Below the pieces are notes generated by a model, which was given only the letters and a program-made list of their open reading frames with translations, did no database searches and had not been told where the DNA came from. Shown here one piece after another: positions 14,377 to 22,276 of a stretch of 23,961 bases of DNA. Numbering within the stretch: position 1 is the stretch's first letter; the number at the start of each line of letters is the position of its first letter. The position numbers and the translations under genes were made by a program. Source of the stretch: Bacillota bacterium (GTDB lineage Bacteria > Bacillota > Clostridia > Lachnospirales > Lachnospiraceae); assembly GCA_023450835.1 (NCBI GenBank), contig JAEXGM010000145.1:1-23961 (forward strand), read 5' to 3'.

Positions 14377-16431
14377 ATGATATTTCAGCCAAAAACATTG
14401 GACTATACAATAAGTCCTTATACGGGACTTACCAGAGAAAGCTGGATAGAAGCAGGTGAGTACCTGCTAACCGGCATCTTTCAGAATATTAAATCTATTC
14501 ATGACCCTGTGGTCATGCCAAGAAAAGAAACAGAAATCACTTATCCTCATAAAAATGCGGCCGAGGGACAGAAAGAAGTAGAGAGAAAGGCAGAGATTTT
14601 TGAGGGACTGGCAAGGTCCTTTTTCCTGGCGGCACCTCTGATTCACAATAATCCGGATATTACTGTCTGCAATTACAGGCTCAGGGACTACTATAAGGAA
14701 CAGGTATTACGTGCATGTACCAAGGGCGATGTTAATTCCGTCGGAAATTATGAGGAACAGATAGAACTGACGGGAACCCATGAGCCTTTCAGGACCTTTC
14801 AGCAAACGGTAGAAACCTGCGCCTTAGTAGTATGCCTGTGGAACTGCAAAACAGAAATCTGGGATACTTATACAAAGGAAGAAAAGGACATTATAGCCGC
14901 TTTTCTGACCGGTTATGCCCATGCCAATACGGTTCCCCAGAACTGGCGCCTGTTCAATATGCTGGATATGGCATTTTTGTACAGGGAAGGGTACCCCATT
15001 GAGGAAGATATCATGAGGGACCACGCCCAGGCAATCCTCAATTTCTACGCGGGAGACGGCTGGTATCGGGACGGACATTCCTTTGATTACTATTCCTGCT
15101 GGGCATTTAATGTATATACCCCTATCTGGAATCTTTGGTACGGCTATGAAAAAGAGCCCTATCTTGCGCAAAAGTTCGAGGAGAATTCCAATAAATTGAT
15201 GGAAACTTACGGAGACTTTTTTGACAGGGACGGCTTCACTAATATGTGGGGGAGAAGCAATATTTACCGAAATGCGGCCACCAGTGCCTTTGACGGAAAT
15301 ATGCTGCTGAAAAATCCTGAGGCTAGTCCCGGACTGGCAAGGCGTATTGCCTCCGGCTCACTGCTGCAGTTTCTGACCAGAGAGGATTTCCTCTATGAAG
15401 GAGTCCCCACCCTGGGATTTTACGGGCAGTTTACACCGTTAGTTCAGGGGTATTCCTGTGCGGAATCACCCTTCTGGCTTGGGAAGGCATTCCTGTGCTT
15501 GCACCTGCCTGCCGACCATCCCTTCTGGACCTCCAGGGAGAATAACGGTACCTGGCAAAAACTTGGGGAAAGGGAGGTAAAAGAGAACGTTCTTAACGGG
15601 CCGGCTCTTTGCTTTACCAATCATGGAGCCAATGGAGAGACTATCCTGCGAACCGGCAAGGTAGTAAAGAATCTCGGAGATGAGCATGGTATGTGGAATT
15701 ATTCCAAGCTGTGCTTCAACACAAAATATCCCTGGGAGTCAGCTCCTTCAAAAGATGTGGAGGCACAGCAGTATGTGTTAAAGGATTCGACTTCCGGTGA
15801 CTATGGAAAAGGCAATGTTACCTTTTGGCATGGAAGGAAAGAAGGGGTACTGTACCGAAGACAGTTTTTTAATTATGAGCTGTCCAAAGAATGTACCTGG
15901 ATACAGGCTGTGAATCTTGCGGACTTTCCGGTACCTTTCGGAATTATAAGAGTGGATAAAATGAAACTGCACCGCAGGCCTGTAACCCTGACACTGGGTG
16001 CCTATGGTTTCCCGGATAACGGAACAGAAGTAATACAGCTGGAAAAGGACAATGCAAAAGCAATTATCTTAAAAGGACATGATTTTACCGGAAGAGAGAA
16101 GCAGCTTGCAATGACGCTGTATGACGGCTGGGATGAGATGTCCCTTCTGCACAGTGAGGGAACCAATCCGGATTCCGAAAAATCCATTGTGGTATATGGA
16201 AAGCTTACCAGAAAGAAGCAATACGGGTATGAACCTTATGTTATGATATCTCAGGTGATTACCAAGGAAAGCCTGGAGGATTTCACAGAGGAAGAGATTT
16301 TCCCTATTGCTTCTGTGGAATATACGGACAGGGAAAAATGCGGCGGCTATGGCCCGGTAAATGTCTTATTGAAAGACGGCAGCAGAAAAGTGATTGAGTT
16401 TGAAGGAATAGAGGGGAATCTACAGTTGTAA
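14377..16431 (+). CDS. DUF2264 / GH154-like protein, probable beta-glucuronidase
   Basis: A 684-residue protein of the DUF2264 type, with an N-terminal alpha/alpha-barrel-like half (LTRESWIEAGEYLLTGIF near the start; HANTVPQNWRLFNMLDMAF and GDGWYRDGHSFDYYSCWAF in the middle) and a beta-rich C-terminal half. From recall, DUF2264 corresponds to CAZy family GH154, whose founding member is a beta-glucuronidase acting on arabinogalactan side chains; I could not verify this. Catalytic residues are not assigned here; acidic residues in GWYRDGHSFDYY are candidates. No signal peptide, so it would act on imported oligosaccharides and could release the glucuronate used by UxaC. ATG 14377 follows GGAGG (14362-14366) by 10 bases; the upstream in-frame GTG (14347) precedes that site. 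It ends the glycosidase run and faces uxaC head-on. Confidence 0.8.
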   Translation: MIFQPKTLDYTISPYTGLTRESWIEAGEYLLTGIFQNIKSIHDPVVMPRKETEITYPHKNAAEGQKEVERKAEIFEGLARSFFLAAPLIHNNPDITVCNYRLRDYYKEQVLRACTKGDVNSVGNYEEQIELTGTHEPFRTFQQTVETCALVVCLWNCKTEIWDTYTKEEKDIIAAFLTGYAHANTVPQNWRLFNMLDMAFLYREGYPIEEDIMRDHAQAILNFYAGDGWYRDGHSFDYYSCWAFNVYTPIWNLWYGYEKEPYLAQKFEENSNKLMETYGDFFDRDGFTNMWGRSNIYRNAATSAFDGNMLLKNPEASPGLARRIASGSLLQFLTREDFLYEGVPTLGFYGQFTPLVQGYSCAESPFWLGKAFLCLHLPADHPFWTSRENNGTWQKLGEREVKENVLNGPALCFTNHGANGETILRTGKVVKNLGDEHGMWNYSKLCFNTKYPWESAPSKDVEAQQYVLKDSTSGDYGKGNVTFWHGRKEGVLYRRQFFNYELSKECTWIQAVNLADFPVPFGIIRVDKMKLHRRPVTLTLGAYGFPDNGTEVIQLEKDNAKAIILKGHDFTGREKQLAMTLYDGWDEMSLLHSEGTNPDSEKSIVVYGKLTRKKQYGYEPYVMISQVITKESLEDFTEEEIFPIASVEYTDREKCGGYGPVNVLLKDGSRKVIEFEGIEGNLQL

Positions 16432-16523
16432 TATACTGTTTGACAGAACGGCTCTGCGGAGCTTGATTTTTGCAGCCGATGTAATGATATAAGGTTCAAA
16501 AGCCCTGTTTAAATATATTTACA

Positions 16524-16605
16524 GGAAATTTGCACAAAGCAGAAGGACGACGAATGCGCCTTGGAACCAGCGCATTTGTCGTCCTTCTGCTTTGTGCAAA
16601 TTTCC
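16524..16605. terminator. 82-base near-perfect hairpin between convergent genes
   Basis: Arm 16524-16559 pairs with 16570-16605: 36 bp with one G-U wobble (16552/16577), around CTTGGAACCA. Arms start GGAAATTTGCACAAAGCAG. A T-run (TTTTT, 16628-16632) follows only after 22 bases, so it is not a textbook terminator, but its place between the DUF2264 gene and uxaC suggests it ends transcripts from both sides. It is one copy of a dispersed family; the other full copy is at 22038-22114. Confidence 0.75.
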
Positions 16606-16645
16606 GTCCCATTGTGAAAGACTGGCCTTTTTGATTCTCAGATCA
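16604..16645 (+). repeat. Conserved tail of the dispersed hairpin family, copy 1
   Basis: CCGTCCCATTGTG (16604-16616), ACTGG and TTTTTGAT follow the hairpin. The same tail is found without the hairpin at 20888-20915, and on the minus strand beside the second hairpin (22037 leftward). It ends just before the uxaC stop codon. Confidence 0.65.
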
Positions 16646-16647
16646 TA

Positions 16648-18045
16648 TTATAGATTACAATAGTTCTTTGCGTTATTAAAACAGATATCCTCCACCATTT
16701 TTCCGAGAAAATCCATATCACAGGGATATTCCCCGCTCTCTACGGTACGTCCTATTTCACTGCAAAGGATGCGGCGGAAGTATTCGTGTCTCGGGAAGGA
16801 GAGAAAGCTTCTGGAATCGGTAAGCATTCCGATAAAACGGGACAGCAGACCAAGGGAGGAGAGGCATTTTATTTGTGCTCTCATTCCTTCCTGTGTGTCG
16901 TTGAACCACCAGGGCGGACCGAATTGAATCTTGCCGGGTATGCTGCCATCCTGGAAACTTCCGGCTATTACTGCCAGGGTGGTGTTGTCTTTCGGGTTCA
17001 GGTTATAAAGCACAGTCTTAGGAAGCTTATTTTCCTCGTCCAGGCTGTCCATAAAAGCAGCCAGAGGCAGTGCGACGGAAGCATCCTGTACGGAATCGCA
17101 TCCCGCATTGTTTCCGATAGAGTGCAATACTTTTGATGAAGTATCCCTTAAGGGACCAATGTGCAATTGCATGACCCAGCCGTGCTGATGATATTCACGG
17201 GCAAGGGCCTTTAGGATTCCGCCCTGGAATTTGCTGATATCCTCTGTGGTAAGAGGCTTTCCTTCACAAGCTTTGTGGAAAATATCCTCCAGTTCGGCCT
17301 CGGAGGAATCTAGATAAAGCATTTGGTCCAGTCCGTGGTCGGCAAGACGTCCTCCGTTTTCATGAAAATATTTTATACGCAACTGTAAGGCATGTACTAA
17401 GTCTTTAAAGCTGTTAATTGAAAAACCAAGGGTTTCACTCAGTTTTTTCATATAGGGAACAAAGTCGGCTTTTTCAATATGGATAGCAAGGTCCGGACGA
17501 AAAGCAGGAAGTACCTTTACGGAGAAACCGTCTTCTTTCAATGCCTTGTGATAGTATAAATCATCACAGGGATCATCGGTTGTAACAAGGGCATAGACGC
17601 CGGATTTTTCAATTAACTTTCGTACGGTAAATTCTTCGGAAGTAAGGTATTCATTGCATTGCTGATAAATCTTTTCAGCATTTTCACCATTTAAAGGCTC
17701 TGTAATATCAAAGTATCTTTGCAGTTCCAGATGGGTCCAATGATATAAGGGATTCCCAAACAGATAAGGAACTGTCTCCGCCCATTTCTGAAACTTTTCC
17801 CGGTCGTCTCCTTTGCCGGTTACATATTCTTCCGATACCCCATTCCAGCGCAGAGCACGCCATTTATAGTGGTCAAAGCCCAGCCAGGCATAGGTAATAC
17901 CGCTTAAACAGTTGTCCTCGTAGATTTCTTTGGCGGAAAGGTGGTTGTGATAGTCCAGAATCGGCATCTTTTTCGCATGGTCATGATACAGCAGACGCGC
18001 CGTAGGGGTATCAAGTAAAAAGTCATCATCCATAAAATTTTGCAT
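16648..18045 (-). CDS. uxaC: Glucuronate isomerase (uronate isomerase)
   Basis: A 465-residue cytoplasmic enzyme of the amidohydrolase-like uronate isomerase family, near the usual 470. It converts D-glucuronate to D-fructuronate (and D-galacturonate to D-tagaturonate). Recognizable segments are ILDYHNHLSAKEI near residue 28 with the two metal-site histidines, LVTTDDPCDDL, KVLPAFRPD, and the C-terminal MLTDSRSFLSFPRHEYFRR. ATG 18045 is set by AAAGGAGG (18053-18060), 7 bases upstream; the longer frame from 18111 starts inside the uxuB gene. It is the last gene of uxuA-uxuB-uxaC, 59 bases after uxuB, and converges on the DUF2264 gene with the long hairpin between. Confidence 0.95.
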   Translation of the reverse strand: MQNFMDDDFLLDTPTARLLYHDHAKKMPILDYHNHLSAKEIYEDNCLSGITYAWLGFDHYKWRALRWNGVSEEYVTGKGDDREKFQKWAETVPYLFGNPLYHWTHLELQRYFDITEPLNGENAEKIYQQCNEYLTSEEFTVRKLIEKSGVYALVTTDDPCDDLYYHKALKEDGFSVKVLPAFRPDLAIHIEKADFVPYMKKLSETLGFSINSFKDLVHALQLRIKYFHENGGRLADHGLDQMLYLDSSEAELEDIFHKACEGKPLTTEDISKFQGGILKALAREYHQHGWVMQLHIGPLRDTSSKVLHSIGNNAGCDSVQDASVALPLAAFMDSLDEENKLPKTVLYNLNPKDNTTLAVIAGSFQDGSIPGKIQFGPPWWFNDTQEGMRAQIKCLSSLGLLSRFIGMLTDSRSFLSFPRHEYFRRILCSEIGRTVESGEYPCDMDFLGKMVEDICFNNAKNYCNL

Positions 18046-18104
18046 GTTATTGCCTCCTTTTAGGCAAGAGTATTTTAGAAAAGCTATTCCGGTGGAGAAG
18101 CATT

Positions 18105-19733
18105 TTAACAAGATACTTCTGCGGAAAGATATTTCTGTAAGGTTGTATTTACAGCACCAAGGCCAGCGGAAAGTTCTTTGTAGTAGGAAAGTACCTGCTC
18201 TGCAAGGCCGGCTTCATATAGGTCTACTCCGAATATATCCACGTTTTCCAGTACCGGCTTTAGAACAGCTTCCGCATTTTCCGCGTGTCCCAGGGCAAGT
18301 TTGTTAATAACAGGAGTTAAGGAATCTAAAAGAGGGTCTGGGCTTGGGGTAAAAGTATTGCCTTCATCGTCCACTGCCATCAGGTAGCGTAGCCATCCGG
18401 CGAACACCAGGGGAATCATTTTTAAGTCTGTTACATCCAAGATGTCGGAAGAAAGGTATGCCTTTATTGTTTCGCCAAAGCGGATGGCAAGCTTTCTGGA
18501 AGTATCGGTGGCTATACGCTGAGGGGTATCCGGCATAAAAGGGTTGGGAATTCTGACATTTAATACTTCATCAATAAAAGCTTTTGGATTGATAATTCCC
18601 GGGTCAGTCACCACAGGCAAGCCTTCTTTATAACCGATGATTTCTACCATATGTTTTAAGACGGGATTTTTCATCTCTTCGGAAATCAGCTGATAACCGA
18701 GAAGACAGCCGAAAACAGCAAGGGCGGTATGAAGGGGATTTAAGCAGGTGCAAACCTTCATTTTCTCCACTTTATCCACGGTCTCTCTGGAAGTATAGAT
18801 GATGCCGGCTTTCTCAAGGGGCAGCTTACCATTAGGAAAGTGGTCTTCTATTACAAGATACTGGCATTCTTCCGCATTAACAAAGGGAGCCACATAGGTG
18901 TTCTTTGAGGTAACGACTTGGGAAAGATCCTCAATATTATCTTTTTCCAGCAGTGCCTGCACTTGCGGGTCCGGCCTTGGAGTAATCTTATCAATCATAC
19001 TCCAGGGGAAAGATATTCTGCCGGGGTCATTCAGGTATGTTAAAAAACCGTTTTCCACCAGGCCGTTTTCCGTCCAATTTTTTGCGAAGGCCGTAATTGC
19101 CTCGGAAAGCTTGGTGCCGTTGTGGGAACAATTATCCATGCTGACCAATGCAAGAGGGAGTTTACCGGCAAGATAACGTTCATAAACGAGGGAGGCTACC
19201 TTACCAAGATAACTTTTTGGTGCCTCCGGACCCTTTAGAAAGTCTGCACTGACAGTTTCCAGAAGCTGCCCGTTTCCGCTGTGGAGGCTGTACCCTTTCT
19301 CTGTTATGGTAAAACTTGCCATCTGCAGGTCCGGGCTGCGGAAGATTTCCTTTAATCGTTCGAATTCCTGTTGGTTTTCACTGTCCAGTATCAGAGATTC
19401 CACAATACTTCCCACTACGGTTTTTTCTATAGAACCGTCGGCTTTTAAGGTGATAAGAATACTGTAATCATCATGAGGACGGTTCATTTTCTCAATAATT
19501 TCATAATCATAACCCTCGGCTACAATCAGGCCGATGTTACAGATGCCTTTATTTAGCAGCTCCTGCATTACACCTGCCTGGAAAGCCCGGAAGATATTGC
19601 CGGCTCCAAAGTGAAGCCAGCGGGGATGTTCCTTTGTTTCCTTTTCTACTTTGTCACGGTCGAATTCCGGCAGTAAAAAGCCTTTTTTTTGCCAGACGGC
19701 CTCATCCCGCAAACCGATACGGTCCAGTTTCAT
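18105..19733 (-). CDS. uxuB: Fructuronate reductase (D-mannonate oxidoreductase)
   Basis: A 542-residue NAD-dependent polyol dehydrogenase of the mannitol dehydrogenase family, predicted to reduce D-fructuronate to D-mannonate. The nucleotide-binding segment HFGAGNIFRAF lies near residues 41-51; MDNCSHNGTK and KVCTCLNPLH (K326, N332, H335) mark the active site. That cluster is K-x5-N-x2-H, one residue longer than the K-x4-N-x2-H of characterized long-chain mannitol dehydrogenases. At 542 residues it is longer than E. coli UxuB (about 486). Its ATG overlaps the uxuA stop in ATGA (19730-19733), with AAAGGAG upstream inside uxuA. Tagaturonate reductase (UxaB) is the alternative, but the coupling to uxuA and the absence of altronate dehydratase favour UxuB. 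Confidence 0.9.
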   Translation of the reverse strand: MKLDRIGLRDEAVWQKKGFLLPEFDRDKVEKETKEHPRWLHFGAGNIFRAFQAGVMQELLNKGICNIGLIVAEGYDYEIIEKMNRPHDDYSILITLKADGSIEKTVVGSIVESLILDSENQQEFERLKEIFRSPDLQMASFTITEKGYSLHSGNGQLLETVSADFLKGPEAPKSYLGKVASLVYERYLAGKLPLALVSMDNCSHNGTKLSEAITAFAKNWTENGLVENGFLTYLNDPGRISFPWSMIDKITPRPDPQVQALLEKDNIEDLSQVVTSKNTYVAPFVNAEECQYLVIEDHFPNGKLPLEKAGIIYTSRETVDKVEKMKVCTCLNPLHTALAVFGCLLGYQLISEEMKNPVLKHMVEIIGYKEGLPVVTDPGIINPKAFIDEVLNVRIPNPFMPDTPQRIATDTSRKLAIRFGETIKAYLSSDILDVTDLKMIPLVFAGWLRYLMAVDDEGNTFTPSPDPLLDSLTPVINKLALGHAENAEAVLKPVLENVDIFGVDLYEAGLAEQVLSYYKELSAGLGAVNTTLQKYLSAEVSC

Positions 19734-20803
19734 TTTCTGCTTTCTCCTTTCACGATTGCCTCCCAGAGGCCGTTTAAATAAGTGGCACCAAGAGCCCTGT
19801 CATAGAGCCCATAGCCGGGCATTGCAACTTCTCCCCAAATCATACGCCCGTGGTCGGGACGGATAGGACCCGTAAAATCAATGTCATACAAAGCTTTCAT
19901 GATTTCATACATATCAAAACTTCCGTCGGAGGAAAGATGAGCCGATTCCTCGAAGTCACCGGGGGAATTATGCTGCAGGTTACGGACATGGGCGAAATGG
20001 ATACGGCCTTTTAATGCCCGGATCATTCCCGGAAGGTCATTGTCAGGATTGGTTCCGTAGGAGCCGGAACAGAAGGTAACACCATTGTGGGGATTATCTA
20101 CCATTTTCATCATACGCTGCAGGTTGGGAAGATTGATGATGATACGCGGGAGACCGAATACGCTCCAGGCGGGATCGTCGGGATGGATAGCCATGTGAAT
20201 ATTATATTTCTCACAGGTTGGCATGATTGCTTCCAGAAAATATTTCAGGTTGGCAAAGAGTTTCTCGTCATCCACATCCTTGTACAGCTCGAACAGCTCT
20301 TTTACTCTGGCCATACGCTCAGGTTCCCAGCCGGGAAGAACAAAACCGTTGGAATCAGAGTTAATGGAATCGAACATTTTCCCGGGGTCAATGCTGTCCA
20401 CTGCTGCCTGATTATATGCCAGTACCGTAGAACCATCCGGACGTACACGGGCAAGCTCTGTTCTGGTCCAGTCGAATACAGGCATGAAATTATAGCATAC
20501 CAGATGAATGTCTTCCTGTCCCAGGTGTTCCAAGGTCTTTATATAGTTGTCAATATATTTGTCACGGTCGGGAGTGCCGATTTTGATGGAATCGTGGATA
20601 TTAACGCTTTCAATTCCTGAAATGTGCAGACCGGAGGCTTCTACCTCCTGTTTCAGCCTGTGAATATCTTCACGGCTCCACAAATCTCCGGGTGCCGTTT
20701 CATATAAGGTGGTAATGACTCCGGTTACACCCGGAATCTGACGTATTTGCTGTAAGGTTACGGAGTCTGATTTGCTTCCGAACCAGCGAAGTGTCATTTC
20801 CAT
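19730..20803 (-). CDS. uxuA: Mannonate dehydratase
   Basis: A 357-residue cytoplasmic enzyme that dehydrates D-mannonate to 2-keto-3-deoxygluconate (KDG) using a divalent metal. It opens with MTLRWFGSKSDSVTL, typical of UxuA, followed by SGIESVNIHDSIKIG, LVCYNFMPVFDWTRT, MAIHPDDPAWSVFGLPRI (about 217-234) and FCSGSYGTNPDND. The length matches the family. ATG 20803 is preceded by GGAGG (20811-20815). It is the first gene of the uxuA-uxuB-uxaC operon, and its stop overlaps the uxuB start by four bases. Regulation is likely by the AraC protein encoded upstream or by an unseen GntR/LacI factor; no clear operator was identified. Confidence 0.96.
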   Translation of the reverse strand: MEMTLRWFGSKSDSVTLQQIRQIPGVTGVITTLYETAPGDLWSREDIHRLKQEVEASGLHISGIESVNIHDSIKIGTPDRDKYIDNYIKTLEHLGQEDIHLVCYNFMPVFDWTRTELARVRPDGSTVLAYNQAAVDSIDPGKMFDSINSDSNGFVLPGWEPERMARVKELFELYKDVDDEKLFANLKYFLEAIMPTCEKYNIHMAIHPDDPAWSVFGLPRIIINLPNLQRMMKMVDNPHNGVTFCSGSYGTNPDNDLPGMIRALKGRIHFAHVRNLQHNSPGDFEESAHLSSDGSFDMYEIMKALYDIDFTGPIRPDHGRMIWGEVAMPGYGLYDRALGATYLNGLWEAIVKGESRK

Positions 20804-21049
20804 ATGTTTTCCTCCATTTGCCGCAAAAGCAGCAGACTATATTTTATAATAGAATGATTAGGCTAAACCCCATGCTTCCATAGGAGCCGTCCCATTGTGT
20901 AAAACTGGTTTTTTGATGCTTGAATCATAAGATATCGTACCATAGACAGAGGAAGGTTAGAATTGCAGGGATTGTTTAGTATATTGCAAAAGTTGCGGTC
21001 TTACTCCAGACCATCAGAATGGGATTCCGGTTCATGAGAAATCGGGAGT
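20804..21049 (-). promoter_or_regulatory. uxuA upstream region
   Basis: This stretch has no gene. On the minus strand a T/A-rich block at 20838-20855 offers -10-like TATTAT or TATAAA, but no good -35. At 20888-20915 lies a tail-only copy of the dispersed hairpin family (CCGTCCCATTGTG, ACTGG, TTTTTTGAT). A small palindrome GAAT-GGG-ATTC is at 21017-21027. The AraC gene upstream is also minus-strand, so read-through into uxuA is possible. Confidence 0.4.
20888..20915 (+). repeat. Tail-only copy of the dispersed hairpin family
   Basis: CCGTCCCATTGTG is identical to 16604-16616 and is followed by TAAAACTGGTTTTTTGAT (copy 1 has AAAGACTGGCCTTTTTGAT). No hairpin arm precedes it. It therefore looks like a remnant or a solo form of the same element. 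Confidence 0.6.
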
Positions 21050-21100
21050 TAGGGCGTGTTTGAAAAATGCCTGGTACAAGCAGTCTTTAGACACGCCCTA
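21050..21100. terminator. Hairpin overlapping the 3' end of the AraC gene
   Basis: TAGGGCGTGT (21050-21059) pairs perfectly with ACACGCCCTA (21091-21100); most inner bases also pair, with G-U wobbles and two mismatches, leaving a loop of about CTGGTACAA. The AraC stop codon (21087-21089) and its last codons lie within the right arm. It likely acts as a 3'-end structure; no T-tract follows on either strand. Confidence 0.6.
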
Positions 21101-21962
21101 GGGAATAGGTCTCCTTGAATTCCCGGGGAGACATGCCGAATTCTTTTTTGAAAGCGCGAAAGAAGCTGGTATAATCCTTAAACCCGTAGTAATGACATAC
21201 GTTCTGCAGAGGCATGCCGGAATGAATCCCGTTTTTACTTGCGTACAGACGCTTTTTCAGAATGTATTGGTGTGTGGACAGACCCATAGATTGTTTAAAA
21301 AGATGAGATACATAATATTTACTGATATGAAAATGGCCGGAAATTGCCTCCAGGGTAAGGTCTTCTTCCAGGTGAGAAGTGATATAATTGCAAATATTGG
21401 TGAAAAGGGTCATCTGGTCGCTGCCCTCGGAAGGGTTCTCCATATTGTAAACTGTCCGGTTCAGGGAGAGGAGAAAGGAACTGATGCAGCAATCCATAAG
21501 AGGCTCATGAAAGGAGGACAGGGTATGGTATTCTTCTATGATGGCAATAAGCTTACTGAATAACAGCTGGGCGGAACTAAAGTCTGTCTTGTAATGATAG
21601 CGGCCGGTTTTTGCTGCCTGGGTGAAGCAGGAGAGAATACCGCCGTATATTTTATCCAGCTTATCCAGGTAAGAGGGAGATATCCATAGGATAATGCGGC
21701 GGTAGGGAATATCGCTGTCCCGAAACACCGCTTTATGGTTTATGGAGGGAGGAATCAGGCAGATATCGCCATAACACATTTTGTATTCCCGCCCGTCAAG
21801 CAATATATCCGCATTTCCTCCGATGAAAAAATAGATTTCATAAAAGTCATGCCGATGCATGGATACCGGTGCCAAAACTTTATCTTCATAATAAAAGATT
21901 TCAAGGTCTTCCGCCACCATATATTGTCTGGTATTAAAAGTGGAAAGGTAGTGTTTGGACAT
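21087..21962 (-). CDS. AraC-family transcriptional regulator with cupin sensor domain
   Basis: A 291-residue regulator. The N-terminal half (about 15-110) is an AraC-type cupin with MHRHDFYEIYFFIGG and a GDICLIPP turn, which would bind a small sugar or acid ligand. The C-terminal half (about 190-285) has two helix-turn-helix units, first TLEAISGHFHISKYYVSHLF, second VCHYYGFKDYTSFFRAF, closing with GMSPREFKE. It lies between the kdgA-kdgK and uxuA operons, all minus-strand, and is a natural candidate for their control; this is context inference. ATG 21962 has only a modest AAGGAA site upstream. The last residues (SLGRV) and the stop are encoded by the arm of a hairpin repeat. A leader of about 260 bases with a 77-base hairpin precedes it. 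Confidence 0.92.
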   Translation of the reverse strand: MSKHYLSTFNTRQYMVAEDLEIFYYEDKVLAPVSMHRHDFYEIYFFIGGNADILLDGREYKMCYGDICLIPPSINHKAVFRDSDIPYRRIILWISPSYLDKLDKIYGGILSCFTQAAKTGRYHYKTDFSSAQLLFSKLIAIIEEYHTLSSFHEPLMDCCISSFLLSLNRTVYNMENPSEGSDQMTLFTNICNYITSHLEEDLTLEAISGHFHISKYYVSHLFKQSMGLSTHQYILKKRLYASKNGIHSGMPLQNVCHYYGFKDYTSFFRAFKKEFGMSPREFKETYSLGRV

Positions 21963-22037
21963 GAGGGGGGTTCCTTCCTGTAAAAAAGTATATTGAATGA
22001 TTCCTGGGGGAAAAAGGTCAGTCTTTCACAAGGGGAC

Positions 22038-22114
22038 GGCAATTTGCGCAAAGCAGAAAGACTTATGCGCTGGTTCCAAGGCGCATTCGTTCTTTCTGCT
22101 TTGTGCAAATTGCC
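22038..22114. repeat. Dispersed long hairpin, copy 2, in the AraC leader
   Basis: GGCAATTTGCGC and onward (22038-22061) pairs with 22091-22114 over 24 bp with one G-U wobble; ATGCGC (22065-22070) pairs with GCGCAT (22081-22086) around TGGTTCCAAG. The loop is the reverse complement of the loop of the copy at 16524. On the minus strand the shared tail follows (GTCCCCTTGTGAAAGACTG, ending near 22018) and leads to the AraC start. Confidence 0.8.
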
Positions 22115-22192
22115 TGTGAATATAGTAAAAACGAAGTTTTTGATGAGCGTATCATTTAATTTCATTATATCATGATTAACTGAGTCGATGGG

Positions 22193-22215
22193 AATTTAGG
22201 AGCAGGCTCTAAATT
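22193..22215 (-). other. Small bulged hairpin just after the AraC promoter
   Basis: AATTTAG (22193-22199) pairs with CTAAATT (22209-22215), and AG (22201-22202) with CT (22207-22208), with G22200 bulged and CAGG as loop. It would lie in the first 10-30 bases of the AraC transcript. Confidence 0.45.
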
Positions 22216-22230
22216 ATTCATTACGCTTTT

Positions 22231-22259
22231 ATTATATCATGAACATGAAGCAAGTTCAA
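22231..22259 (-). promoter_or_regulatory. Promoter of the AraC-family gene
   Basis: On the minus strand TTGAAC (22259-22254), a 17-base spacer and a perfect TATAAT (22236-22231) form a strong vegetative promoter. Transcription would begin near 22224. The 12-mer ATTATATCATGA containing this -10 recurs at 22164-22175, which carries a second TATAAT without a good -35. Confidence 0.75.
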
Positions 22260-22276
22260 AATAAATAGACTATCTG

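Noticed and set aside
18046..18111. Longer uxaC start at 18111
   Set aside because: It lies in the uxuB coding end and lacks a site; AAAGGAGG points to ATG 18045.
21755..22165. Minus-strand 136-codon frame upstream of and overlapping AraC
   Set aside because: It runs through the long hairpin and then through AraC in another frame; low-complexity shadow of the repeat.
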